Source: Lachnospiraceae bacterium
GTDB lineage: Bacteria > Bacillota > Clostridia > Lachnospirales > Lachnospiraceae
Length of the DNA: 64,000 nt
NCBI GenBank assembly: GCA_017433725.1
Contig: JAFRGQ010000027.1
Location: forward strand, 17,564-81,563
Reading direction: 5' to 3'
In this document: positions 43,452 to 52,724 of the stretch, piece by piece
Position numbering within the stretch: position 1 is the first letter of the stretch
Layout: every line of letters starts with the position of its first letter
Notes under the pieces: generated by a model
What the model saw: only the letters and a program-made list of their open reading frames with translations
Databases searched by the model: none
Told to the model about the DNA's origin: nothing
Translations under genes and position numbers: made by a program

Positions 43452-43596
43452 ATAAAGTAACAATAATCGTAGCACTTTCGTAAAATGTCTAAGCTGAAGT
43501 CCTGTGAAAAACAGTAAAATCGGTCAAAAACGACCGCAGGTGGACAGTGCGTATGAATGAAGGCCATTCGCGGCTTCGTAAAATGACGAACCGAAA

Positions 43597-45180
43597 TTAC
43601 ATGCCGCTCGCCCCATAGTTCGCAAGCACACGCGCCGACGGATCATCTACATCACAGCCCTCCCACTCTCTGTTGGGCATCCAGAAATCAACTACCATCT
43701 CCGCCTGGCCGGGATAATACTTCTCAAATATCTCGCGATACAGCAGTGACTCCTTCGTAAAGGGTCTTGCGTAGCCATATATAGCGCACCGCGACTCAAA
43801 CTCCTCGTCCGAATAGCAGCTCTCCGCATATTCCTTCAGATAGTCAACCATAGAATGGCCTACCGCATCCGAAAATGCCGCCTTCTCTCGCCACAGTATA
43901 TCCTCCGGAAGATAATCCAATCCCTCGAATGCGTGGCGGAGCAGGTACTTGCCCTTTCCGTAAGTGTTGAGCTTGATTTCCGGGTCGAGGCTCATCACGT
44001 ATTTGACAAAATCCAGGTCTCCGAACGGCACGCGTGCTTCCAGAGAGTTGACCGAGATGCAGCGGTCCGCGCGGAGCACGTCGTACATGTGAATCTCCCG
44101 GATACGCTTGGCCGCTTCCTGCTGGAAGGCTTCCGCCGAGGGGGCAAAATCCGTATACTTGTAGCCGAACAGCTCGTCAGAAATCTCTCCGGTGAGAATG
44201 ACCCGGATATCAGAGGTCTCGTGAATAGCCTTGCAGACCAGATACATGCCCATGCTTGCACGGATTGTCGTTATATCGTAGGTTCCGAGAAGCTCGATGA
44301 GTGTTTCCAGAGTAGATATGACCTCGTCAGGCGTCATATAGACCTCCGTGTGATCAGCGCCGATGAAATCGGCGACCTCCCGTGCATACTTGAGGTCAAT
44401 GGCGTCCTCGCGCATACCGATGGCGTATGTCCGAATCGGCTGATCGCATTCCCGAGCCGCTATGGCGCAGACGAGGGATGAATCCAGACCTCCCGAGAGA
44501 AGGAAGCCGACTTTGGAGTCGGATACGAGGCGCTTCTTTACGCCTTCTATCAGCTTGTCCCGGATCATCATGCTTGCGGTCTCCGGACCATCATGGCATA
44601 TGGTATCTACGCCGGAGGGATCTGCGTAACGGTGGAATTTCCCATCTTTGTAATAATGTCCGGGAGGGAAGGGCATGATGCATTGTGCGAGTTCCACCAG
44701 GTTTTTCGGTTCGCTGGCGAAGAGGATCATGCCCTTTTTATCATAGCAGTAATAGAGCGGCCGGATGCCGACCGGGTCGCGGGCTGCGATATACTCACCC
44801 GTCTGACCGTCATAAAGTACGCAGGCGAATTCCGCATCCAGCATTGCGAACATATCCGTCCCGTACTCGCGGTACATAGGCAGAATGATCTCACAGTCGC
44901 TGTCGCTTGCAAATGTATACCCCTTTTCTCTCAGCTCGTCCCTCATGACTTCGAATCCGTAAAGCTCTCCGTTGCAGACAACATAACTTCCGTTCAGTTC
45001 AAAGGGCTGCATACCTGAGGGCGTAAGTCCCATGATGGACAGACGGCGGAAACCCAGAAGGCCGTTGCCGGTATCGACGATCCGGCAGTCGTCGGGTCCT
45101 CTGGAAATCGTGCGTTCAAATCCTTTTTTGAATTTCTGCAGGTCGTAATCCGCGCTGCAATAAGCCATTATCGAACACAT
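43597..45180 (-). CDS. asnB: Asparagine synthase (glutamine-hydrolysing)
   Basis: A 527-residue class II amidotransferase. Starting at ATG 45180 puts the essential Cys at position 2 (MCSIMAYC); AGGAGG lies just upstream, so longer in-frame starts are rejected. The N-terminal glutaminase domain has RGPDD, GFRRLSI and CNGELYG; the synthetase domain has the PP-loop SGGLDSS (near 233) and LTGEISDELFGYKY. It converts aspartate, glutamine and ATP to asparagine. Palindromic element B lies in its leader. A weak hairpin (CGGTC/GACCG, about 43529-43544) follows the gene. It belongs to the glutamine-using block with glnA and gltBD. Confidence 0.92.
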   Translation of the reverse strand: MCSIMAYCSADYDLQKFKKGFERTISRGPDDCRIVDTGNGLLGFRRLSIMGLTPSGMQPFELNGSYVVCNGELYGFEVMRDELREKGYTFASDSDCEIILPMYREYGTDMFAMLDAEFACVLYDGQTGEYIAARDPVGIRPLYYCYDKKGMILFASEPKNLVELAQCIMPFPPGHYYKDGKFHRYADPSGVDTICHDGPETASMMIRDKLIEGVKKRLVSDSKVGFLLSGGLDSSLVCAIAARECDQPIRTYAIGMREDAIDLKYAREVADFIGADHTEVYMTPDEVISTLETLIELLGTYDITTIRASMGMYLVCKAIHETSDIRVILTGEISDELFGYKYTDFAPSAEAFQQEAAKRIREIHMYDVLRADRCISVNSLEARVPFGDLDFVKYVMSLDPEIKLNTYGKGKYLLRHAFEGLDYLPEDILWREKAAFSDAVGHSMVDYLKEYAESCYSDEEFESRCAIYGYARPFTKESLLYREIFEKYYPGQAEMVVDFWMPNREWEGCDVDDPSARVLANYGASGM

Positions 45181-45202
45181 AGCATTACCTCCTGTAATCA
45201 CA

Positions 45203-45300
45203 GAGGCTGCCGCATTAAACAGGTCCACCTCTATATATGACAGACATTTGCAAATAACATCTGCCATATATAGTGACGGTACGCCTTAATGCGACAGCCC
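45203..45300. repeat. Palindromic intergenic element, copy B
   Basis: Aligns along its length with the element at 42735-42846: outer arms GAGGCTGCCGCATTAA and TTAATGCGACAGCC, inner CTATATATGACAGA and TCTGCCATATATAG. It lies in the asnB leader between glnA and asnB. Arms differ from copy A but keep pairing. The rest of 45301-45442 has only two near-identical 19-mers (TCAGCAGACATAGTTCCG type at about 45346 and 45395). Confidence 0.82.
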
Positions 45301-45442
45301 TTCTTTTCTCTCGTTCTCGAGATGTGGTTCGGGATTTGGGTCAACGTCAGCAGACATAGTTCCGGAAAGTAACTACGGAATCAGAGTCTTTGTCAGCAGA
45401 AATAATTCCGACTCAACCCTGTGCATTCCCACAGTAGGAGAA

Positions 45443-47542
45443 TCACTTCACCCCGAATAACAGCTCGCCGTATGTCGGGTACGGCCAGTAGCTTCTCGCC
45501 GTGAGCTGCTCCGCCTTGTCACATGGCGCGCGAAGCTCGTCCATCACAGGAAGCAGCAGGTCGCGGACCATAGCGGACTCCTCGATAATATCCGCCGCAT
45601 CCTTGACCTTCAGAAGAGCTGCCTCGAGCTCGTCTGTTTTTATTTCGATTTCATCAATCAGGCCGGAAAGTGTCTCGATCAGTCCTGTCTCGTAACCGCA
45701 CTTCAGGCTCGGGACGACCGCCTTTTTGGCTGCGGCTGCCTGCGCCAGCTCAGAAGCATAACTCTCGATCGCAGGTGCGATCTGTGTTCTGGCCATCCGG
45801 ACCATAGTGTGGGCTTCGATATCCACGCTCTTGCAGTAGTTCTCAAGCATGATATCGCGGCGGGAGTGCAGCTCATCAATCGAGAATACGCCCAGTGAGG
45901 TGAGCATCTTTACATTTTTCTCATCGAGAAGGTGTGGCATACAGTCCGCTGTTGTCCGATAGTTCAGGAGACCGCGCTCTTCCGTCGCTTCCTTTATCCA
46001 GGCGTCATCATAACCGTTGCCGTTGAAGATGATTCTCTTGTGGTCACGGATCGTCTTCTTGATCATTTCGTGCAGGGCTTCCTCAAAGTTTTCGGCATTC
46101 TCGAGTCTGTCGGCATAGATTCTCAAGCTTTCGGCGACCGCACTGTTCAGCATGATGTTGGTGCAGGCGATGCTGTTGGAGGAACCGAGCATACGGAACT
46201 CGAATTTGTTTCCTGTGAATGCAAACGGTGAAGTTCTGTTGCGGTCCGTCGTATCTCTGTTAAATCTGGGCAGGACATCGACGCCGAGCTTCATCTTGAT
46301 CTTCTTTGTGCCCTCATATGGCGTGTCGGAGTCGATTGCCTCGAGAACGGCATTCAGCTCATCACCGAGGAAGATGGAGATGACTGCGGGCGGAGCTTCA
46401 TTTGCACCGAGACGGTGGTCGTTGCCCGCTGTCGCGACTGCCAGACGGAGCAGATCCTGATAATCGTCGACAGCCTTGATGACGGCGCAGAGGAAGAGCA
46501 GGAACTGGGCATTTTCATACGGCGTTGCTCCCGGTGAGAGCAGGTTTACGCCGGTGTCGGTCGCGATGGACCAGTTGTTGTGCTTGCCGCTGCCGTTCAC
46601 GCCCGCGAACGGTTTCTCGTGGAGCAGACACACAAGGCCGTGTCTTGCTGCGACCTTCTGCATGATCTCCATGGTCAGCTGGTTGTGATCCGTAGCGATA
46701 TTTGTCGTTGTATAAATCGGAGCAAGCTCGTGCTGGGCAGGTGCTACCTCGTTGTGCTCTGTCTTGGCGAGAATGCCGAGCTTCCAGAGCTCATCGTTCA
46801 GATCCTCCATGAAGGCAGCTACGCCGGGCTTGATCACGCCGAAATAATGGTCGTCAAGCTGCTGACCTTTGGGAGGCTGTGCACCGAACAATGTGCGGCC
46901 GGTGTATTTGAGGTCCGGACGCTGCTCATACATCTCTGCCGGAATCAGGAAATATTCCTGCTCGGGGCCGACGGAGGAGACGACCCGTTTTGCCGAGTCA
47001 TTGCCGAAAAGATGCAGAATTCTGAGAGCCTGCTTGCTGAGAACTTCCATGGAGCGAAGCAACGGAGTCTTCTTATCCAGCGCATGTCCGCCGTAGGAGC
47101 AGAATGCCGTGGGGATGCAGAGCGTCCTGCCTTTGATGAAGGCGTAGGAGGTCGGATCCCAGGCTGTATATCCTCTCGCCTCGAATGTAGCGCGGAGTCC
47201 GCCCGAGGGGAAGGAGGAGGCGTCTGGTTCGCCCTTGATCAGTTCCTTGCCGGAAAATTCCATGATGACGCTGCCGTCCGGGGACGGGGAGATAAAGCTG
47301 TCATGCTTCTCGGCGGTGATGCCGGTGAGCGGTTGGAACCAGTGTGTAAAATGTGTTGCGCCATGCTCAACGGCCCAGTCTTTCATGGCCTGGGCGACGG
47401 CATTGGCAACGCTGATGTCGAGGCGGCTTCCCTCGTCGATCGTTTTTCTCAATGAGGCGTAGACGTCTGCGGACAGGGTGGCCCGCATGACGCGGTCATC
47501 GAAGACCATGCTTCCGAAGTATTCCGGTACCGTATTATTCAT
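45443..47542 (-). CDS. glnN: Glutamine synthetase type III
   Basis: A 699-residue enzyme, the size of GSIII (about 700) and far longer than GlnA type I. GSIII features: N-terminal [40 protein letters not shown], the ATP/ammonia-site [10 protein letters not shown], and the C-terminal helical region ending YGELLFGVK. It makes glutamine from glutamate, ammonia and ATP. ATG 47542 follows AGAGGAGA. Its leader of about 255 nt holds an attenuator. Divergent from the gltB operon, with which it forms the GS-GOGAT cycle. Confidence 0.94.
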   Translation of the reverse strand: MNNTVPEYFGSMVFDDRVMRATLSADVYASLRKTIDEGSRLDISVANAVAQAMKDWAVEHGATHFTHWFQPLTGITAEKHDSFISPSPDGSVIMEFSGKELIKGEPDASSFPSGGLRATFEARGYTAWDPTSYAFIKGRTLCIPTAFCSYGGHALDKKTPLLRSMEVLSKQALRILHLFGNDSAKRVVSSVGPEQEYFLIPAEMYEQRPDLKYTGRTLFGAQPPKGQQLDDHYFGVIKPGVAAFMEDLNDELWKLGILAKTEHNEVAPAQHELAPIYTTTNIATDHNQLTMEIMQKVAARHGLVCLLHEKPFAGVNGSGKHNNWSIATDTGVNLLSPGATPYENAQFLLFLCAVIKAVDDYQDLLRLAVATAGNDHRLGANEAPPAVISIFLGDELNAVLEAIDSDTPYEGTKKIKMKLGVDVLPRFNRDTTDRNRTSPFAFTGNKFEFRMLGSSNSIACTNIMLNSAVAESLRIYADRLENAENFEEALHEMIKKTIRDHKRIIFNGNGYDDAWIKEATEERGLLNYRTTADCMPHLLDEKNVKMLTSLGVFSIDELHSRRDIMLENYCKSVDIEAHTMVRMARTQIAPAIESYASELAQAAAAKKAVVPSLKCGYETGLIETLSGLIDEIEIKTDELEAALLKVKDAADIIEESAMVRDLLLPVMDELRAPCDKAEQLTARSYWPYPTYGELLFGVK

Positions 47543-47623
47543 AATTTTATCTCCTCTCTTTCTTTTTATTCTTGCCGCGCCCTGCACGGTGAGAAGCACC
47601 TCTCGTACTTCGCGGCTTCAGAG

Positions 47624-47788
47624 ATTAAAAAAGACAAAGGCACCTTTCGTGCTGACACGAAAGACGCCTTTGCCTTCCACCGTAAATAGGGCTTCGTTTA
47701 TCGGGAGATATAGTCAGGAGGTTTTGTGACCATCGCCCGATAACAGCGAAAGGGCGTCTTTGAGTTGAGGTTCCTCAAAGACGCCCTT
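47624..47788 (-). promoter_or_regulatory. Attenuator in the type III glutamine synthetase leader
   Basis: Read on the minus strand, the leader first forms a perfect 15-bp hairpin (47788-47774 with 47764-47750). A stem TTATCGGG/CCCGATAA (47743-47699 area) follows. Last comes a terminator (47672-47656 with 47651-47635) trailed by TCTTTTTTAA. The 3' arm of hairpin 1 (AAAGACGCC) is complementary to the 5' arm of the terminator (GGCGTCTTT), so an antiterminator pairing can replace both. The terminator lies about 80 nt before the start codon. The signal is unknown; glutamine or an RNA-binding antiterminator is plausible. Confidence 0.75.
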
Positions 47789-47803
47789 GCCTTATGCTTG
47801 CGG

Positions 47804-47832
47804 ATTTTACAGCATGAGTTTGTGTATGTCAA
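47804..47832 (-). promoter_or_regulatory. Promoter of the glutamine synthetase gene
   Basis: Minus strand: consensus TTGACA (47827-47832), 17-bp spacer, TAAAAT (47804-47809). Transcription would start near 47797, about 9 nt before the first leader hairpin. Confidence 0.8.
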
Positions 47833-47968
47833 CTGTAAATATATAGAAAAATTGTATTTTGTGAGGTACAAAAATTGCCCGGGTGATATTCGACAGCGCC
47901 TCCGGCGTGACTGATCGTGAGCAGCATGCGGAAAATCGGTTGCGTACTTTAGCGCGGTAAATTTTATG

Positions 47969-47997
47969 TTGACAATTCTGAATAAACAGATTAACAT
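47969..47997 (+). promoter_or_regulatory. Promoter of the gltB operon
   Basis: Consensus TTGACA (47969-47974), 17-bp spacer, TAACAT (47992-47997), about 185 bp before gltB and divergent from the glutamine synthetase promoter. Confidence 0.72.
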
Positions 47998-48002
47998 TTC
48001 CT

Positions 48003-48063
48003 GAAAGAAGCAACGGAGCTTCATGGTGTCAGGGGACATCGTGGCCTTCGTCGCTTCTTTTTT
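48003..48063 (+). terminator. Leader terminator (attenuator) of the gltB operon
   Basis: A 12-bp stem, AGAAGCAACGGA with TTCGTCGCTTCT (one mismatch), enclosing a smaller GGTGTC/GACATC hairpin and followed by T8. It starts right at the expected transcription start and ends 120 bp before gltB. No plus-strand gene lies upstream for 5 kb, so it can only end transcripts from the gltB promoter. Confidence 0.78.
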
Positions 48064-48069
48064 TTATTC

Positions 48070-48152
48070 TTCATCGCGCAATACTCGCGACGTGAGTCTA
48101 TGATACACGCGCAAAGTGAAATTTGGCTTCATCGCGAGTACAATCTCGCGAT
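48070..48152 (+). repeat. Two-hairpin element R3, copy 1 (gltB leader)
   Basis: TTCATCGCG occurs at 48070-48078 and 48128-48136, each followed by a complementary CTCGCGA arm. The second hairpin is perfect: ATCGCGAG (48131-48138), loop TACAAT, CTCGCGAT (48145-48152). Between the hairpins lies GCGCAAAGTGAAATTT (48109-48124). The same arrangement with different stem sequences recurs after carB. Confidence 0.7.
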
Positions 48153-48181
48153 ATTGAGTACGATAAGGGAGGATGACGCAT

Positions 48182-51100
48182 ATGATAAGCAGACTTTCAT
48201 ACGACAGAGAACACGACGCATGCGGAATCGGAGCTGTCGTCAAGATAGATGGCATCCCCGAACACTCCGTCATGGATGACGCTCTGTCTATCGTTGAAAA
48301 ACTCGAGCACAGGGCAGGCAAGGACGCGAGCGGTACTGTGGGTGACGGTGTCGGAATCATGCTCCAGATCTCCCATGCTTTCTTTTCATTTGCTGCCAAA
48401 GAAGCGGGAATAGAACTCGGCGAGGCCGGAGAATACGGCGTCGGCATGTTCTTTTTGCCGCAGGAGGGGCTCAGGCGGACATTTGCCAGAAGACTCTTCG
48501 AAGTTATCTCCGACAAAGCAGGAATTTCGGTCATAGGATGGAGAGAAGTGCCCATTCATCCCGAGATTCTGGGTGACAGGGCGCGCGACTGCATGCCGTC
48601 CATCTGGCAGTGTTTTCTCAGAAAACCCGAAACGATAGCGAAGGGTATTGATTTCGACAGAAGACTGTATGTGGTCCGCCGCGAATTCGAGCAGAGTTCC
48701 GAGGACACCTACATCTGTTCCCTGTCGTCGCGCACAATCGTCTATAAGGGAATGTTCCTGGTCGGACAGCTCCGCAGATTCTATGAGGATCTTCAGAGCC
48801 CGGATTACGCAACGGCCATCGCGCTGGTCCACTCGAGATTTTCCACAAACACGCTGCCCAGCTGGGAAAGGGCGCATCCATATCGTTTCATAGCCCACAA
48901 CGGGGAAATCAACACGATCCGCGGCAACACGGACCGCATGCTTGCCCGCGAGGAGACAATGCATTCAGCTCTGCTTACCGCGGACAGGGATAAGATTTAT
49001 CCGGTCATATCGGCAAGCGGATCCGATTCCGCCATGCTCGACAACACGCTCGAATTTCTTTATATGAACGGTATGGATCTTCCGCTCGCCATGATGACTC
49101 TGATTCCGGAACCTTGGAAGAATAACCGCTTTATGAGTGAATCCAGAAAGGATTTCTATCATTACTACGCTACCATGATGGAGCCTTGGGACGGACCGGC
49201 AGCCATCCTGTTCACAGACGGGGAGATGTTCGGAGCAACTCTCGACCGAAACGGACTTCGGCCGTCGAGATACTATGTCACGGATGACAATCGTCTGATC
49301 CTCTCATCGGAGGTCGGCGTGCTCGACATTGCCCCGGAGCATATCGTGGAGAAATCGAGACTCACGCCCGGAAGAATGCTGCTCGTTGATACGGTCCGTA
49401 AGAAAATTGTATCCGATGAGGAAAGCAAGGAATTCTACGCCACGTCACATCCCTACGGGGAATGGCTCGACTCGAATTTAATACATCTGGAGGACCTTAC
49501 GATACCGAACCGCCAGGTGGAAGTCCACACGCAGGAAGAGCGTGATCGGCTCTATAAGGTTTTCGGATATGGCTATGAGGAGGTCAAATCCTATATCTCA
49601 GAAGCGGCCGAAAATGGCGCCGAACCCACCGTTTCCATGGGCCACGACGTACCGATCGCATCGCTCTCCGACAACTATCCGCTGATGTACCGATTCTTCC
49701 AACAGCAATTTGCCCAGGTCACAAACCCGCCGATCGATTCCCTTCGGGAGAAAATCGTCACGGATACGACGGTTTATATCGGATCTGACGGAGACCTGCT
49801 CCGCCCGCGAAGCGATAACTGCTCGGTGCTCGAGGTCAACAATCCGATTCTGACGGGCGTTGACATATTGAAGATCCGTTCGATGAAGCATCGCGGGTTC
49901 AGCACGGAGACCGTGTCACTCCTCTATTATAAGCACACATCGCTCTCCCGGGCGGTCGAGCATCTCTATCTGTCTGTCGACCGGGCTGTATCGAACGGTG
50001 CAAATATCATCATCCTCTCAGACCGCGGCGTCGATGAAAATCACGTTCCGATTCCGGCACTTCTGGCGGTATCGGCTGTAGAACAGCACCTTGTACACAC
50101 CAGAAAGAGGACTGCGGTATCCATAATCCTCGAGAGCGCGGAGGTCAGAGACGTACATCAGACCGCCTGCATCCTCGGCTTCGGTGCACGGGCCATCAAT
50201 CCGTATCTGGCTCATGAATGTATAGGAGAACTGATTTCGTTAGGACTTCTGGACAAGGATCAGCACACGGCAATCATGGATTACAACAAAGCCTTGCTTG
50301 GCGGCGTTGTGAAGATTGCAGCCAAGATGGGTATTTCGACAATTCAGTCCTATCAGTCCGCGAGAATATTTGAGGCGATCGGACTGTCCGACGAAGTCAT
50401 CGACAAATATTTTACCGGCGTGGTCAGCCGTGTCGGAGGCATCGGAATAAAAGAGCTCGAGGCCGGGATTGCTTACCGGCATGACAGGGCGTTCGATCCT
50501 ATGGGACTTCCGGTGGATCCGGTCCTTGACAGCACAGGCTTCCACAATCTGCGGAGCGGTCCCGGAAAGGAAGACCATCTTTACAGCCCGAAGACGATCG
50601 TGCTGCTTCAGCAGGCTGTTCGAACAGGAAATTATGACAAATTCAGGGAGTACACATCCCTTGTAGATGATGCAAATCACCCGCACACTCTCCGCGGACT
50701 GCTTGAATTTGTTCCTGCACATGAGCCGGTCAGCATCGATCAGGTCGAACCCGCATCCGAAATCGTAAAGCGTTTTCAGGTGGGGGCTATGAGCTACGGT
50801 TCCCTCTCACAGGAAGCCCATGAGACGATTGCTGTTGCCATGAACCGTCTCGGCGGACGTTCCAATACCGGTGAGGGCGGCGAAGCCCGGGAACGTTTCG
50901 GGACCGACAGGAACAGCGCCGTCAAGCAGGTCGCTTCCGGACGCTTCGGCGTGACGGAGGAATATCTCCTCAGCGCGAAGGAAATCCAGATCAAGATGGC
51001 GCAGGGCGCAAAACCCGGCGAAGGCGGAAACCTTCCTGCCAAGAAGGTCTATCCGTGGGTCGCGAAGACAAGATGTTCTACCCCCGGCGTTCAGCTGATT

Positions 51101-52705
51101 TCACCGCCGCCGCACCATGATATTTATTCCATCGAGGACCTGGCTCAGCTTATTTATGATCTGAAAAATGCAAACAGAGCCGCCCGAATCTCCGTCAAGC
51201 TTGTCTCCGAGGCAGGCGTCGGCACGATCGCATCGGGCGTTGCCAAGGCGGGCGCACAGGTCGTTCTGATTTCAGGATACGATGGCGGCACGGGAGCCGC
51301 TCCCTACAGTTCCGTTCACAACGCGGGTCTTCCGTGGGAGCTCGGCGTTGCGGAGACACATCAGTCACTGATTGAGAGCGGTCTGCGCTCGAGAGTCAGG
51401 ATCGAGACGGACGGAAAACTTATGACAGGCAGGGATGTAGCCATCGCAGCGCTTCTGGGAGCGGAGGAGTTCGGATTTGCAACGGCTCCGCTGGTATCGC
51501 TCGGATGCATGATGATGCGCGTCTGCTCGAAAGATACCTGCCCGGTCGGAATCGCGACGCAGAATAAAAAGCTGAGGTCGAGATTTGCGGGGAAACCGGA
51601 GCATGTGATGAACTTCATGACATTTGTGGCCATGCAGCTCCGGGAAATCATGGCTGAACTAGGATTTAAGACTGTGGATGAAATGGTCGGAAGAACTGAC
51701 TGCCTCCGGAAGCGTGACAGTTTTGAGCAGGAACATGCGCAGACGGTTTCATTTGCGGAAATCCTGAAAAAGGGATTCGCCGATGCGGAGGACAACCGCT
51801 TTGATCCGAAGAGAAGCTATGATTTCGGGCTCGAAAAGACGCTCGATATGCGCTGCCTGCTGCCGTGGCTTAAGGAGCGTGAAAATGCCGGCTCCGCACA
51901 AATCTCGGTCGAGGTAAGCTCCACGGACAGAACGTTCGGAACGATTCTGGGATCGGAAATAGTCAGAAGATACGGTAGCGGATGTGCGGATCTTCCAGAG
52001 GACAGATTTCTTATTAACTGCACCGGAGGCGGCGGACAGTCATTCGGAGCTTTCATTCCGCACGGTCTGACGATCCGGCTCGAAGGCGATGCAAATGACG
52101 GCTTCGGAAAAGGTCTCTCCGGCGGGACGCTGATCGTTAAGCCGCCGAAGGGCAGCCGGTTCAAGGCTTCCGAGAATATTATTGTCGGAAATGTCGCGCT
52201 GTACGGGGCTACATCCGGGAAAGCCTATATATGCGGCGTCGCGGGCGAGCGTTTCTGCGTCAGAAATTCCGGCGCAACTGCCGTCGCGGAAGGCTGCGGT
52301 GACCATGGTCTCGAATATATGACAGGCGGAAGAGCCGTGATTCTGGGCAGCACCGGCAAGAACTTTGCCGCGGGCATGAGCGGGGGAATTGCTTACGTGC
52401 TGGATCGGAATCACAGCCTGTATCGCCGGGTGAATAAGGACATGGTCGAGCTTGAGGAGCTCAGGGACAAATATGATATCGCGGAGCTCAAGGAGATACT
52501 CACGGATTATGTGAGGGCTACGGATTCCGGGCTCGGGAAGGAGATTCTCGCGCATTTTGAGGAGGAGATCGCGTGCTTTAAGAAGGTCGTGCCGAGGGAT
52601 TATCAGAGGATGATTCGGATGATCGGGAAGTATGAGGAGCAGGGGATTTCGAGGGAGAATGCGGAGCTCGAGGCTTTTAGGGAGTTGACGAGTGTTTCGG
52701 TGTGA
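48182..52705 (+). CDS. gltB: Glutamate synthase large subunit
   Basis: A 1,507-residue GOGAT large subunit. A short propeptide precedes the glutaminase nucleophile Cys (DACGIGAVV, near residue 12). It has the class II amidotransferase domain, the central domain, the FMN synthase domain (GEGGEARERFGTDRNSAVKQ, GYDGGTGAAPYSS), a 3Fe-4S motif CMMMRVCSKDTC (near 1110-1121) and the C-terminal GxGxG beta-helix (LKGTGGGGQ-type; here FINCTGGGGQSFGAF read as LINCTGGGG). It makes two glutamates from glutamine and 2-oxoglutarate. ATG 48182 has AAGGGAGG at 9-nt spacing; ATG 48173 abuts that site. First gene of a five-gene operon. Confidence 0.94.
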   Translation: MISRLSYDREHDACGIGAVVKIDGIPEHSVMDDALSIVEKLEHRAGKDASGTVGDGVGIMLQISHAFFSFAAKEAGIELGEAGEYGVGMFFLPQEGLRRTFARRLFEVISDKAGISVIGWREVPIHPEILGDRARDCMPSIWQCFLRKPETIAKGIDFDRRLYVVRREFEQSSEDTYICSLSSRTIVYKGMFLVGQLRRFYEDLQSPDYATAIALVHSRFSTNTLPSWERAHPYRFIAHNGEINTIRGNTDRMLAREETMHSALLTADRDKIYPVISASGSDSAMLDNTLEFLYMNGMDLPLAMMTLIPEPWKNNRFMSESRKDFYHYYATMMEPWDGPAAILFTDGEMFGATLDRNGLRPSRYYVTDDNRLILSSEVGVLDIAPEHIVEKSRLTPGRMLLVDTVRKKIVSDEESKEFYATSHPYGEWLDSNLIHLEDLTIPNRQVEVHTQEERDRLYKVFGYGYEEVKSYISEAAENGAEPTVSMGHDVPIASLSDNYPLMYRFFQQQFAQVTNPPIDSLREKIVTDTTVYIGSDGDLLRPRSDNCSVLEVNNPILTGVDILKIRSMKHRGFSTETVSLLYYKHTSLSRAVEHLYLSVDRAVSNGANIIILSDRGVDENHVPIPALLAVSAVEQHLVHTRKRTAVSIILESAEVRDVHQTACILGFGARAINPYLAHECIGELISLGLLDKDQHTAIMDYNKALLGGVVKIAAKMGISTIQSYQSARIFEAIGLSDEVIDKYFTGVVSRVGGIGIKELEAGIAYRHDRAFDPMGLPVDPVLDSTGFHNLRSGPGKEDHLYSPKTIVLLQQAVRTGNYDKFREYTSLVDDANHPHTLRGLLEFVPAHEPVSIDQVEPASEIVKRFQVGAMSYGSLSQEAHETIAVAMNRLGGRSNTGEGGEARERFGTDRNSAVKQVASGRFGVTEEYLLSAKEIQIKMAQGAKPGEGGNLPAKKVYPWVAKTRCSTPGVQLISPPPHHDIYSIEDLAQLIYDLKNANRAARISVKLVSEAGVGTIASGVAKAGAQVVLISGYDGGTGAAPYSSVHNAGLPWELGVAETHQSLIESGLRSRVRIETDGKLMTGRDVAIAALLGAEEFGFATAPLVSLGCMMMRVCSKDTCPVGIATQNKKLRSRFAGKPEHVMNFMTFVAMQLREIMAELGFKTVDEMVGRTDCLRKRDSFEQEHAQTVSFAEILKKGFADAEDNRFDPKRSYDFGLEKTLDMRCLLPWLKERENAGSAQISVEVSSTDRTFGTILGSEIVRRYGSGCADLPEDRFLINCTGGGGQSFGAFIPHGLTIRLEGDANDGFGKGLSGGTLIVKPPKGSRFKASENIIVGNVALYGATSGKAYICGVAGERFCVRNSGATAVAEGCGDHGLEYMTGGRAVILGSTGKNFAAGMSGGIAYVLDRNHSLYRRVNKDMVELEELRDKYDIAELKEILTDYVRATDSGLGKEILAHFEEEIACFKKVVPRDYQRMIRMIGKYEEQGISRENAELEAFRELTSVSV

Positions 52706-52724
52706 TAGATGGGTAGGTGAAGAT

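Noticed and set aside
47624-47832. Known glutamine riboswitch or ANTAR two-hairpin site in the glutamine synthetase leader
   Set aside because: The glnA aptamer core and the A-x-x-G hexaloops expected for ANTAR sites could not be found; only the attenuator pairing is supported.
48070-48152. Interpretation of the repeated TTCATCGCG as insertion target duplications
   Set aside because: The same motif is also present inverted in each half, which fits paired hairpins better than a simple element with flanking duplications.
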